Origin: Boswellia sacra
Lineage: Eukaryota > Streptophyta > Magnoliopsida > Sapindales > Burseraceae
Length of the DNA: 64,000 nucleotides
Reading direction: 5' to 3'
NCBI GenBank assembly: GCA_013180625.2
Contig: SNVD02008000.1
Location: 124,001-188,000, forward strand
The position numbers and the translations under genes were made by a program. Shown here piece by piece: positions 1-12,239 of this stretch; the first letter of the stretch is position 1, and each line of letters begins with the position of its first letter. A model generated the notes under the pieces. That model saw only the letters and a list, made by a program, of their open reading frames with translations, was not told the origin of the DNA and searched no databases.

Positions 1-31
1 AGATGTCCCCACCAGACATTCAATGTCTTAC

Positions 32-3000
32 TTGTTAAGGATTACAAATACTCCACAAAGAATAAATGTAATTGCCACTAGTAACCATCCACTCACGATG
101 AATCTGCAGCAATAAATTGAAAGATCAGATAAAGTTAGACTTGGTCAAAACATCCATGAAAAGAGGCACTATTACTGCAAAAAGCAGAAACTCATCGGTA
201 AAAGTGGTACGAATCAAGCACATATGGAACTTACATGTGAATTGTATGCTGGTGCCCAAGGATAGACAGCACTGTAACATGAAAAGAAATCAGTTACTTG
301 TAACAGACACAATCAAGTTGATGAGAAAAATAAATGCAATTTATAAAATTAAATAAGATATTTCAACAGTACATACAAAGACCAATCAGGGACAGGAGAA
401 GCATCAATGCTGCCACTGTGATCAATGCAGTTCGCCTGCAGAAAAGGATTCAAAGACCATTAATATCATGTGTCAAAATAGAATCTGTCTTCGACAACAT
501 TATGAAGGTCTACAAATACATACACAGCATCAAACACTTTTTTTATTTTCGCAGAATTTTCACTTGTCTTCTCCTTCAGGGTATCAGCTGCAGTACTTAG
601 ATCCACATTTAACTTATCAATGTCATCCATGACATCATAAGGAAGGAAAACCTGGGCCACATTAATAGTCTTTGCAAGAGAGAGATACTCTGTAACATTT
701 CTCAGGGTTTGCACAGTGTAGTCTGACTGGTTTACAACATACTTAAGAGTTTGCAAAACTTCACCATGAAATTCATCCTGCCCGACAGAAAGAAGAATAC
801 ATCCAACCCTGGGAGAAAAATGATATACGTTAGCAGGCAAAATGAAACAACAGAACTCCAAAAAAGAGATCATTTATCATGTTATACAAGGGGAAAAAGG
901 GGCATAACATGTTTAGTATAGGAGTCCTGCTAATTCCAATATTCCTTATTTTGTTTAGGTGTCCATGCTTCATGGTATATGAACATAGGAAGCAATGAAG
1001 GCAGCTCAGTAAATTGTTAAAGAAAATGCTTATACGATGGCCATATAGCTTCCAGGGCTGAAGGTAAAAACGCTTGCTTAAGATCATATTGGCCAAACAG
1101 AAAACGGTAGTAAAAATGCTTGTATATATGAAAATGCTTATAAAATGCAGAAAAATCAGCAAGGGACCAACCACAGCAATAGGCAGTACATAAGTTCCAT
1201 GTTAAATTAGTTGACCATATTACCGTACCAATTAAGCAAGGAAAAGGGGAAAAAGAAAAACTCTGCATGCAGAAAGATAAAACAATCTCCAAATGCAATA
1301 GGGTAAAACTTAAAAAAAAAAATATTGGAATAATATAAAACAGACAAACTCCATAGACAATACTTAAAGTGCCAGCAGGTTTTTTTTCCCCCTTTTTTCA
1401 TTCTTTTGTGATAAACAACTGAGAATTACAGGGTTAAAAGCTTGAAGTTCAGATGATTACACTGCAGCACAAGTGAACACTATAAGCAAGATCAAACAAA
1501 TCCTTTTAGAACGAAGCGATCCTTTGCCTTCAACATTTATTTTCCATCCACAGAAATGATGTAATACGAGAGCCAACCCAAACAGAATAAACCAGAGGAC
1601 GGCCAGAATGAAAGCAGCAGCACCAGTAAATCCAACAGACTGCACACCAATAGTAAAAAATAAATAAATAAGTTAAAAAAAATTATGTTGACCACAAAAT
1701 ATTTTTACAACAATACTTTAGTATGTTCAAAAGGGAAATTATAGATTCCAGATGAAAACAGAACAAAGCAGAAGAGAAGAAAAACTCAGCGTTAAGCAGT
1801 CACCAAATACACAATATTTACTAAAACAAACCAATACAGAAACTAGACACACTTCCACTTTCTTGCAACAAGTTAAGCTGCTTCCATGATGTTTAATGAC
1901 ATGAGGAAACATTAGTACACAGAAACTCCACTCTACGATATTATATTTTTTATCTTTGCCAATTAAGTCAACTCTAGTGGAGGCTGTTTCATGCAATTGG
2001 TGAAATCAGTGAATGGCTACTTCAGCTAAATTCACCAACTTTCATTTAATTCATAATTCAGAAAACCAGCAGGAGTCTAAAAATCAGAAATAACCATGTC
2101 CTTCTTCAATAGATTTTGCCACAACTGAAAAAAAATATAATATTCCTATTTTCTACTGAACTGTAATTCCCCACATCTCTCATCACAGACTATGCGTTCT
2201 CTTAAAAAAACAAATAGTTAAAAGAATAGAAATATTTTGCAATTGGCATAAACGTGATCAATGTGAGTCATCTCCCCGGAAATCAAAATATTGAACAGAT
2301 CAATCAAAATCACAACCAACATGTAAGAGAGAAAATGCAGGACTTACAGCCCAGTAATGCTTGTTGGTGATATCCCAACCACCTTTATAACGTCTGAAGC
2401 CATTGAGAATATCTGGCCTTTTAGTCCTGTTTGCCGCCAACAATAGAGGCTCTTGGTAGGCTGGGCCCGGCGCCTCTGCAGCCTCAGAAATCTCATTTTT
2501 CCAGGCTCCCAAATCATGCTCTCCTGCATATTCAATTTAACAAAATACAATCAAGTAATTACCATAGATAATTTAATTGAAAAAAAAAATGAATCTTGTT
2601 AACGCGTTGACAATTGCAAATTTATGTATTTTCGTCAAAATGACATTCGAAAACAGAAGAGTAATACTTTCTTACTTTGATTGGTTGCTGAGAAGTGGTT
2701 ATTTAAAAAATAAAATAAAAGATTTTTTTTATCATCTTGGATGCAAAAGAAAGAAAAATGACAAGAAAAACTCAGCTGAATTGAACTGAAATTCACACCA
2801 GCAAAAAAAAAACCATTTTTCTCTTGCTTTTATCAGTTTTCTCAGCAACCAAACAAACCGAGATTACAGACCCCAACACATTATCATAATAAAACAAAAA
2901 CCCAGATACCAAATGCGATCAAACATTAAAAATGAAGCTGAGACAGAAAGTTGACAACCAACGAACCTAAAATGAACTTGAGAGGATCTCTAGAGGAACC

Positions 3001-3099
3001 ATCTTGAGAAAGAGCTGGAACGGAGCTAAAACAGAATAAAAGAACAAGAACAAGAAGAAACGAAGAAGAAGAAGAAGAAGAGTGTGGAGGGAAGATCAT
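32..3099 (-). CDS. Plant tweety/PRM1-like multi-pass membrane protein (5' part, continues past left edge)
   Basis: Seven exons can be joined on the minus strand with consistent phase: 3099-2967, 2523-2348, 1639-1461, 808-524, 435-377, 271-235 and 103-32. All introns are GT-AG, and the last donor (GTAAG) is at 31-27, so the gene continues off the window. The start is the ATG at 3099-3097; the frame is open further upstream but has no other ATG. About 313 residues are visible: a Ser-rich signal peptide (1-31), a conserved block with LKFILGE and LGAWKNE, and membrane segments near residues 108-133, 150-170, 259-282 and 291-312. A loop of roughly 90 residues lies between the second and third segments. 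Layout and motifs match the plant 'transmembrane protein' family of Arabidopsis At1g71110/At2g12400 (recalled), distantly related to tweety channels and yeast Prm1. The biochemical role is not established. About 200 C-terminal residues are probably missing. Confidence 0.85.
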
Positions 3100-6000
3100 T
3101 TTCACTAAGTGAAAAAAGCAGAATTCTCTCACGGTAAACAACGCAAATGAAGCAAACCCATTTGCAATACTGGGTCTTGAGTGAAAGAGAAAGTGAAGAT
3201 AAGGAAAAACTACAAGAGAGAGAATTAATTAGGTTTGGATCATCATCAGCTAGCTGAAAAAAGACAACAGAACAGAGCAGAATGAAATCAAACTCACGGC
3301 AAAGAATGAATGAAAGATAGAGAAGGCACAGGCAGAGTCACATGATGGAGTGCTTAACTAAAAAGGCGGGTGAGTTTAATGAGTGGTTTATGCCATAAAC
3401 ACAACAAACACATGCAACGCGAAAGCACTTCTACTATTCACAACTTTTTCTCTTTTATTATTATTTTTTCTTTACCTCTTTTGTCTTCTCCTGGTTTTGC
3501 TTTTCCTTCCTTTTCTTTTGCCATTTGGTCCAGGCCACCCTTCTTCTTCACTAAGCAACATCATTATTATTGGAATTGGTTGTATTTCCTATAATTCTCT
3601 CATTTTATTTGATATGATTGTCAATAGTTACTGTATTTCTCTTATTAGTTTGCTATGATTATAGCGATCTGGCTGCTAATCCTAATTGTTTTTCTATTAA
3701 ATATAAAATTAGTTTAATCATCTTTATTTTTATTTCTATTTTTTTTTTTATCTGAAGAGAAGTTAAACGATCTCTTATTTTTCAAATAAATTTTTTTCTT
3801 ATATAAATATCGTATTGGCTAAGTTCATAAGGGAAAATTCAATGTTAATAAACCTTTACATAAGCATTTATTGTTGGGAAACCATCGCCCTCCTCCGAAC
3901 AACGCTTAAATTTTTCATGTACAGAAAAAACGAAGTAATTGTTCTAATACCAACACTAATGGAATTAGCTTGAATTGATTGACCAATTCATTAATTACAA
4001 AACAAAACCAAAATCTAATCCTTTCTTTATAAATTAACTGATTTTCGAATTAGAAATTCTCATGAGATATTATATTGAAAAGATTTAAATATATCATCTT
4101 TTATTATAATCAAAATTCTTAACTACTTACCCAATTTCAGGAATATAAATTTGTTTTTTTCTGGAAGGGCTTTATGGTAAAAGGAGAAGCAGCGGATACT
4201 GAATCCAGGTGAATGGGAACAGAAGAGGAGCGGAGCGGTCTCGGCGTCGGCTGTCTTCACTAAGCAAGTTAATGGAAAAATCATAATCTAGTGTGTTTAG
4301 GTGCACCATAACATCATCATTTAACCTGGAATTTGTCAAACTAAATTATTCAGCTTCGTCGAAGGGTGGGACCACGAGGAAATCACTTTCCTTAGATGCA
4401 TCCAGACGTGATCACGTCCATCCTGATGCGATCTGAAAGCGGCCCATGATGTACTCAGATTGTTTCTATTAGGGTTGCATACAGAGCACGCGTTTACGGG
4501 TGATTCCGCGTTTAGATGATTTTTAGCGTTATGAATAAAAAAAGTACATAGTAATATATTTTATTCCAAAATAATATCTTTTTAGAAAGAGGAGAAATTA
4601 AAAAAATAATATTATAAGATCTCAAGATTTAGGGCTAATAAAAATATTATATTCTGATAATTGACTTATGACAATAAGAAATCATGCTTAAAGAAAATTC
4701 TTATATTCTATTCAAAATTAATTAATTTATTATTTTTTGTCTCTTTCAAAAATTCTTTATTGGTTTCTAATTATGAAAAAATATATAATAAATTGTATGA
4801 TGAAGAAACAATCAATTGAAGAAATTCATTTTATCTTTTAACAAAAAGGCTGGAAAACTAATATTATAAAATACTATTTATATCAATTATTATTAAGAAA
4901 CAAAAAAAAAACGAAACTAGCAAGTGGAGTGCAGTACATTAAATAGAATGAGACTATAACACAACAGTATATCCTAGTGAGAAGGAAAGCATGAAATGTG
5001 TTGGGTCGTTATAGCAGCCACGTGATGAGGGACAAGCAGGGCCCACATACCAGCGAAATCAAAATGGTGGGCCAAAGAAAAGCATGAAAAGCAACGCATC
5101 GTCACCGCTCACCACTAGATCTCAGTGATTGGTTTCCATTTTCCACAAATTGCCATGGAGCCGTGAACGTCAATTCCGCTGATGCCGCTGCCGCCTGACT
5201 TTTAAGACCGTCAATCAATGCGGACGGTCCGATCCGATCCGGTTCCCCGCGTCGTGGTCCGTGTGCGCGTGCTATATGCTTTTATCGTGAGCTTAAAAAA
5301 TTCGTCACCTTTTATCTAATTTTATTATTAAATTTCAACTCAATTTAAAAAGATTATACACACACACATATATATATATATATATGTACAGAATATTATT
5401 AAGTAGGTATATTGATATAGTCAATCAACTATTCAACTTATGTATGTAATGTTATGGTTGGTTTAAAGGTGAGTATGTTTGTCGTGGAAGTCTATATAGT
5501 CACAACCGGTGGATGAAGTAGAATGATGATCTCCTACTTGGACCTAAAGTTTGTAACAGTGAATTTATTATTGGAAAAAAGAAAGTTCTTGGGCTCTCTC
5601 ATTGCCCTTCTCCATCACAACTCAACCCTGCTTGCCGACCTGAGGGAGAGGCAGAGGCTCTGTTACTGTTATTCATCAGCCTCCACAAAAGGCATGCCCA
5701 AGCGAGTGACATGACATAAACTAATTAATCAGCAAAGAAAAATCAAATTATTCCACTATAATAACTAAATAAAGAGGGGTCTCTATCTAGTATCTACTTC
5801 CAAATAAAGGGTCAAATTTAGGCATACGTAGGAGTAACAAACCCTTATTGTTAGTTAGCCTTGGCTTCCCCGCTTAAATGGAGTAGTTTGAGGTCTACAT
5901 CGAAAGGGGAAGAAATAGACCAATCTATTTCTATTCGAGTAAATCAAAATCATCTAGTTTTGGTACGTGCTCTGCCTCATTTGTTTGTGGAAAATGACCA

Positions 6001-6957
6001 ATGCCTAGAGACAAGAGTGCTGAGTGCCCAATGAGTCTTTTCATCATAAACAACCATTTGCCCTTGTCATATTAGGTATTCATTTGGATACCAAACTCGT
6101 ACGTAAAGCAAATGGGCACGATAATATATTTAATTTTGATATCTCAACGTAAAGGGAAATGGAAGATTTTCTATCTCAGGTTTCGGGAACTAACTTATGT
6201 GACAATTATTTTATTGATGTATTTGGCATTATCTTATTTCCATCTACTCTCACGTTTAATCGTAAGAATTCAACTTCAAATTCTACTTTATACACAAGGT
6301 GATATATCCTCAGGTAAGTAGTAAAGTTGACTTGAATGCAAGAAAATTGAAAGTAATAAATATTGATTAGTAACGTGACACTAGATTTGTAATGCTACAT
6401 CATTTTATTTACTGAATTCACAGGTTTTGATCCGCTCAAATTGGATTAACTTTCTATATAAATTAGATCAATTAGTCATGTTCAGAATTGAGATGGAATA
6501 TTAACACAAATTTAAATCAAATGTCAATTTGATTAAATTTGAATGAGATGTTAAGTATATCAAATCAATTGAATATTCAGGGAAATATTATTCATAAAAA
6601 CTAGAAACTAAAATAAATAAATAAATAAATAAAAGAAAAGGAGTGCTTTGTTTATCTGAGACAACGCATACATGGTTGAGTTTGCATGCGTATTATTTTT
6701 ATTTGGCATCGAATCTTCGAAAAGAAGAATGGATTTTCTAGTTATTTGAATATTGGGGATTCGTTATATCTTGACTTGTTGCACGTCTGCGCAAGTGAAT
6801 ATTAAAGTCTCACCTCACTTCATTTATTGTTTGAAGGGTTTCTATATAAATTTTGATGGCTTCTAAGATAATTAACTAGAAAAAAAAAACTAAAAATAGA
6901 GCTCATAAATTAATATTTAAATCATGATCTCTTATCATCAACACTTAATAGACTAAT
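3100..6957. other. Intergenic DNA without a recognised gene
   Basis: This stretch holds the probable 5' leader and promoter of the membrane-protein gene (about 3100-3360, purine-rich with GAGAGA runs) and then AT-rich spacer. A CA/TA microsatellite lies at about 5350-5386 and a G-box core CACGTG at 5019-5024. A locally GC-richer patch (about 5100-5270) has no convincing reading frame. Short open frames at 5523-5714 and 6112-6321 show no family resemblance. Confidence 0.5.
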
Positions 6958-9900
6958 TGACACGACCCGCCTCTAGCTACACGGGCGAATCATGCCTAAA
7001 ACTGTGGACTACAACTATTTCTTAATTCTTTTCTTTCTCATGGAACAAACTTGAAATAATTTCCATTACATCCACAAATGAAATTTAAATAAAACAATTT
7101 AACTATTACAACCTTGACCTATCCTTGCACCATCACATGGCTGGGCCTCCAGACTTTCTAACTAGACTATATTTTGCTTTCACCTTGGGGAGAAATTTTT
7201 AAAAAAAAGAAAAAAATAAAACAAAAGAGTGAGTATAAAACTCAGTGAGTGGGAATAACAATATATTTATAAATAAATCTAAAAAATATATATATCATCA
7301 TAAAAAAAATATTTGCTTATAAAAGAAACAATCTTTAAAACTTGTAACTTTCGTATCATCTAAAACGTCATAAAACTTTAAAATAAATAACTATTGAATG
7401 ACTAAATTCATCAAAATATTGCTTTTTATTGTCTATACTTAAAACAATAAAATAATCATCTTTAATCATATAATAAAGATACTCTTGATGATCATACTAA
7501 AAATATTTATTCAACTGTGATAAAAAAAAATGCGTAACTTTCCATGCAAATCTTCCTTTAAAAAGAAACTTATATAACTCATGAGAAAAATTATGCTTCG
7601 TTTATCATAAAACTATAAAATAATGAAGCTGCTAAGAGTACATAAACTATCATAGCTAGTAAAATTCTTTCTAAAACTTTTGGAGAAATTTATACAAATT
7701 TGCTAAGCATCTTTCTTTTCTGAATACTTTTCTTTTCTTAATTCTTATAAATATTTAAAACTCGTACTGATATACTAAACAAGTACCCCTGAAGTTGTCT
7801 GATTCCTACCTGGCGAGATCTAACATCGCACAGGCAGTGCTATATGAATCTCCTCATACCTGGTGAGATCTATATCATGCAGGTAGAGCTATCTGTACCT
7901 GGCGAGATCTAACATCGCACAGGCAGTGCTATACTAGTCATACGCATGCGTAGAGCTGCCCCCAAAGGGCTAAAGCGCCCAGATCACACGGCCCAAAGCC
8001 TCTATGTGTGTCTGAACGGGCCCCAAAGGCCTCTTTCTGTATCACTGTCTAAGTGATCTGAATAACTATCTGGGTATCGGGTACTAGCTTAGTATAACAT
8101 AACTGTGCTTTATTACTTTTATTAAAAATTGATTTCATTTAAAAACTGCTTTAGATGCTAAACTTTCTCTTTTTAAGCAAACTTATCAAAATCTGAAAAT
8201 TTATGCAAACTAAAACTGAAAATATTTCTATTGTTTAAATTAATCCATAATAAACATTTAGAAAGACATTTCTAAATACTTTAAGAAATTCTTGAGTCAA
8301 ATGACTATGAAAACTTTAAATATCAAAACTTCCACACTTTCTCTAAATTTATGAATTATAACTTTCTGAAAAAAAAAACTAAAATACGCTTTAAATATAA
8401 AATCTTATTTTTCATTTCTAAATGTTATATCTTTGTTCAAAACTAATTTTGAAACTAATATTCGTGTCTACAGCTATTTTGAAAATTAGCTTTGAAATAT
8501 CTTAGTAATAAAAAGTAAGTATAACAATCGGATATATCTACCTTTAAAAAAAATATATAAAGGAAACTAACTTGAATTCTTCTAAATTCGCTAAAATTCT
8601 CGAAAATTCTATAAAGTGTTAAATAAACAAAACTAAGTAAATACAAAAAAAATATTTCTTAATTATCCAGAAAAATAAATCTTTTTCTCGCAAGAAATAC
8701 TATAGAAACTAGCTTGACTTCTTCTAAATTCGCTAAATTCTTTAAAATACTAAATAAACATAATTAAGTAAATACTAAGACATGTTTCTAATTATGTAGA
8801 AAAAATAAATTTTTTACTCTCTCTAAAACTTTCTAAAATATCTATAAAATAACATTTAGAGAAATTATTATAACTCATAAAATAAAATACTTTTCCACTC
8901 ACAAATTTGGTTGCACAACACGGTTAGGTCGGATTTGGTTCCAAAATCAACGTTCCACATAATTGGTCACATCCTTCAACAAAGAATTTATCCTTTATTA
9001 TCCTAACATCATAAAAGAACTCATCACATCATATTCAATTCATAATCAATTTGAATATTTAAAATTCTCAATATCAAACTTCATATCTTAATCCAATCAA
9101 TCCTAATTAACTCCATTTCCAAACTTCTTAAATAGAACAGTTCTTGTTCTCTGATTTTTAATAAATAATTGACTTGTCAGAATGGTCTAAAATTTTATAC
9201 AAACCTTATACACATACATATCTAATGACATATAAAATTTCATAGCATTCCAAGTTCATTAACCACCTCAAAATCTTCATCTTTCCAGATACAAAAATTC
9301 GGTAAATTCATTTCCAGAACTGACCTCTCCATTTCCCAAAATACATGATAATTCGTAATAAATTTGTAAAATCACAAAACTCTCCAGAATTAAACTAGAC
9401 ATATATACGAACTCATACCCCAAATTTAATAATTTTTGAAGACTTCTAGATACCTCAAATAACTTACCCAAAACTGATTTTCTGCAGAAACATTGAATTT
9501 CTAGTAGTGAACAGTAAACTTCGAAAATTTATATAAAATTGCCTACTCAACATTTTTCAATGAATCCAACTTCAAACAAATCCTTGAGATGTCTATTTTA
9601 ACATATATAAATTTCAGAATCAGATTTAAAGCCAATAAATTACACAAATTTTCGGAATTAGTACTGTTCACAGAACCCTAAATTTCCATAATTATCATCA
9701 AAACTTAAAATTCCTTAAAACAAATTCCATAAAAATCAAGAAGAGTGTGAAATACCTTCAATAATACTTCCAATTTCATCATTGTTCTTCATTCTCTCTC
9801 TAACTTCTCTCTCTAAAATTTTAAAGCATCCAAATATCTCCTTAAATTTCAATTCTCTTGCATACAATATACAAAAATAACTTAAATAGTCTTGGAATTA

Positions 9901-10153
9901 TAAAAATTACCTGATTTTTTTTTATTTTTTTTTGTTTCTCCAATAGCCCAGAACCTCTCTCACATCTGTCTTCTTCTCTTCTCCCTCTCTAGATTTTTCT
10001 TTCTCTTTTTATTCTAATTTCTTATCTAATATAAATGCAAAATATAAGAGGATGGGCTGGGTTAAGAAAAATTGGGTTGGGTTGCTAAATAAAACTAAAT
10101 GGGCTTGAGTTTTTTTTTCTTTGTAAACGGGCCCAAATAAATGGGCTGTTTCA
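6958..10153 (-). repeat. 3' LTR (left copy)
   Basis: Left long terminal repeat, 3196 bp. In the sense (minus) direction it opens TGAAACAGCCC at 10153 and closes ...GTCGTGTCA at 6958. It carries three short degenerate repeats (7808-7934) and a TGGGCC/AGCCCA-rich edge (about 10054-10153). A minus-strand frame of about 64 codons (9277-9471) recurs in the other LTR, but recent LTR identity explains that. Confidence 0.93.
7808..7934. repeat. Three short degenerate tandem repeats inside the LTR
   Basis: Three copies of a roughly 40-bp unit begin at 7808, 7858 and 7897, each opening ACCTGGYGAGATCTA and containing CAGG then GCTAT. Copies one and three are nearly identical; the middle one is diverged. 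The same trio recurs in the right LTR at about 13089-13216. It is locally more GC-rich than the surrounding LTR. Confidence 0.85.
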
Positions 10154-10156
10154 ATA

Positions 10157-10220
10157 CTACCTCCTCAAAAAAATTTCGTCCTCGAAATTTGTAATAAGTC
10201 TAAAGTATTCAAATGCTTGA
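10157..10220 (-). pseudogene. Residual C-terminus of Ty3/gypsy pol plus polypurine tract
   Basis: On the minus strand a frame ends ITNFEDEIFLRR followed by TAG at 10159-10157, three bases from the 3' LTR edge. NFEDEIFLRG-like endings are typical of Tekay/Del-type gypsy polyproteins (family knowledge). The final codons double as the purine-rich GAGGAGG tract that primes plus-strand synthesis. Nothing else of the polyprotein is recognisable, so coding capacity was lost while the cis-acting end was kept. Confidence 0.7.
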
Positions 10221-12224
10221 ACATATTCATGTAGTACTATATAACAATACCTTTATAATCATACGCTTTGAGAATCATGTAACATAACTCTTCTTTTTCT
10301 TCATTCACTACCAAGAATCATTTCAATAAGCTACAAACCTTCATTTCTCATAAAAGAAGGATTAGTCCCTGATTGCTGCAAGAATATTACCTTACACGTG
10401 AATCAACATCTGTCTATAGATTAGGAATACCAATTCCTAATTCTTTTGACTTATAAGTGTAACAACTTCTTTCTTAACTTCTCCCGTACATATTTTCACT
10501 TCTTAAAACCAATTAATGAGTTGCCAAATTGGTACGACACATCCTAATTATCGCTATCCTTAGGATCCCGGCGCTCCGAAGGAAAGCAATAACCAAGATA
10601 TGTCATTACTAAAGGCACTCTCTATACTTCTACTGCACAAACTTGATAAAGCACTTGTAAGAATCATACATGACTGTGGAACTTGTATTTAAAAGACCAT
10701 GGATGCATCTATAAAAAAAAATCAATGAAAATCTAACAGAATATCATTTGCCTTTCAAACTTAACCAACTTACAAATCATTTTAGAACAATAATAATCAT
10801 AATAACTTCAACAATAACAACATATCCCATATGTATCTCCATCATCATGGACTCTTGTCCTCATCTCAACTCAATCACTCAAAGACTTCTAACATAATAT
10901 CATTAGTCTTAAACTCCTTAAATGCTTTGTTCATCACAAATCCAACAATAATAATTTAACTTCTTGCCAATAATATATAAAAATTTATAACTATTATTGC
11001 AAAACATATTGTACACCCATTCATAACCATAAGTTGAATCAAATAATCATGTCAAAATCTATACAAGATAAAGAGTCCACTTGCATATCATAACGTATAG
11101 AAATACAGATAGTTCCCTCGACACATTGCCAAATATAAATATGTGCACATACTGAATTATTACTTGAAAATCTAACTTACTACCTCAAAGCCCTCTTCGT
11201 TATATAAATAACATGAAAACGTCATAACTGATAACCATACAAATCACTTCTTTTCAAAACTATCCCACATGATTCAAAATCTTAGTTAGGTCATGACATT
11301 GATATAGTTCTACTTTCATAACTAAGCGAAACCAACCTTATATTTCTTATTGAGCCACTTAAATCCTTCTACTTGTCCATGTACATCACATAAGTTGGAC
11401 TAAAGATCCAATGACCCACTTCTGACAATACATCAAGAAAATAAATTTTTAGGTTCCACAAAAGTACTTTCACAACCTCTGAAATCTTCATCACTATCTT
11501 ATCAATAATAGAATCTATACTAAATACTTCATCTTCATCTTCTTTTTTTTTTTCACACTACTATATAAAGATATGCTCTTTATCATTCAATGCATCTTCA
11601 TATCTCAACTTACTATTCTCAAAACTAGTGCTTCAAAGTAAAAGCTTCAATCATCTTATGTCATCGTATACTACATATCATGCACAACTCAATTATCATA
11701 AAATCATCCAAGCAAATCAATAAGTTTCTAAATTCCTCCTCAGTATATTTTGCATTCTAAAATAGCATATATCATGTAATTCCTCATATTACAATTATCA
11801 TAACTCAATTCTTCATATAATCTCAATTTTTATATGAAAATCATCACAATTCATAGCACTAACATAACTCAAAAAATAAGCTACACATAAATCCTCTAAT
11901 CCACAATGCTTGATAAAAGTATCTAGCCTTATATCAAATATTTCCGTTCCAATCTTAACAACTCAAAATACTCACATAGAACAAGACTACATCCTAAAAC
12001 AATTAGGTAAGCAATAAATTTCTAAGATAGGTATATAACGTCATAACCAAGTCATAACTAAATAATCTCTCTCTGAGCTACTGGTGCTAAGCCAATTTAT
12101 TTCTCCAACTATGTTCATATGAGGTTGCCACGTCTAAGTTTGATGGTGCTTCCATAAACAACTACATCTTTCCAAAGCAAATACTTTTATCTGATATAGT
12201 AGAAGTCTACAGAATCTTAACCAT

Positions 12225-12236
12225 GCTCTGATACCA
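12225..12236 (-). promoter_or_regulatory. Primer binding site for initiator tRNA-Met
   Basis: The minus strand reads TGGTATCAGAGC, the standard plant tRNA-Met primer site. It begins three bases inside the 5' LTR edge at 12240 and fixes the element's orientation. Confidence 0.95.
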
Positions 12237-12239
12237 AAT

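Larger units (their letters stand above)
10154..12239 (-). other. Interior of the LTR element, non-coding
   Basis: About 2.1 kb between the LTRs with no open frame of meaningful length on either strand. Directly after the primer site, in sense, a 22-codon frame (ATG at 12155) reads MEAPSNLDVA then soon stops; this may be a gag or leader remnant. I see no protease, reverse transcriptase or integrase motif. Confidence 0.8.

Noticed and set aside
8455..8646. Tyr/Phe-rich 63-codon frame in the left LTR, repeated at 13735-13932
   Set aside because: AT-rich composition explains it, and the two copies differ by an indel in a simple repeat.
9277..9471. 64-codon frame in the left LTR, repeated at 14563-14757
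   Set aside because: It is shared because the LTRs are recent copies of each other. It shows no domain or codon signature.
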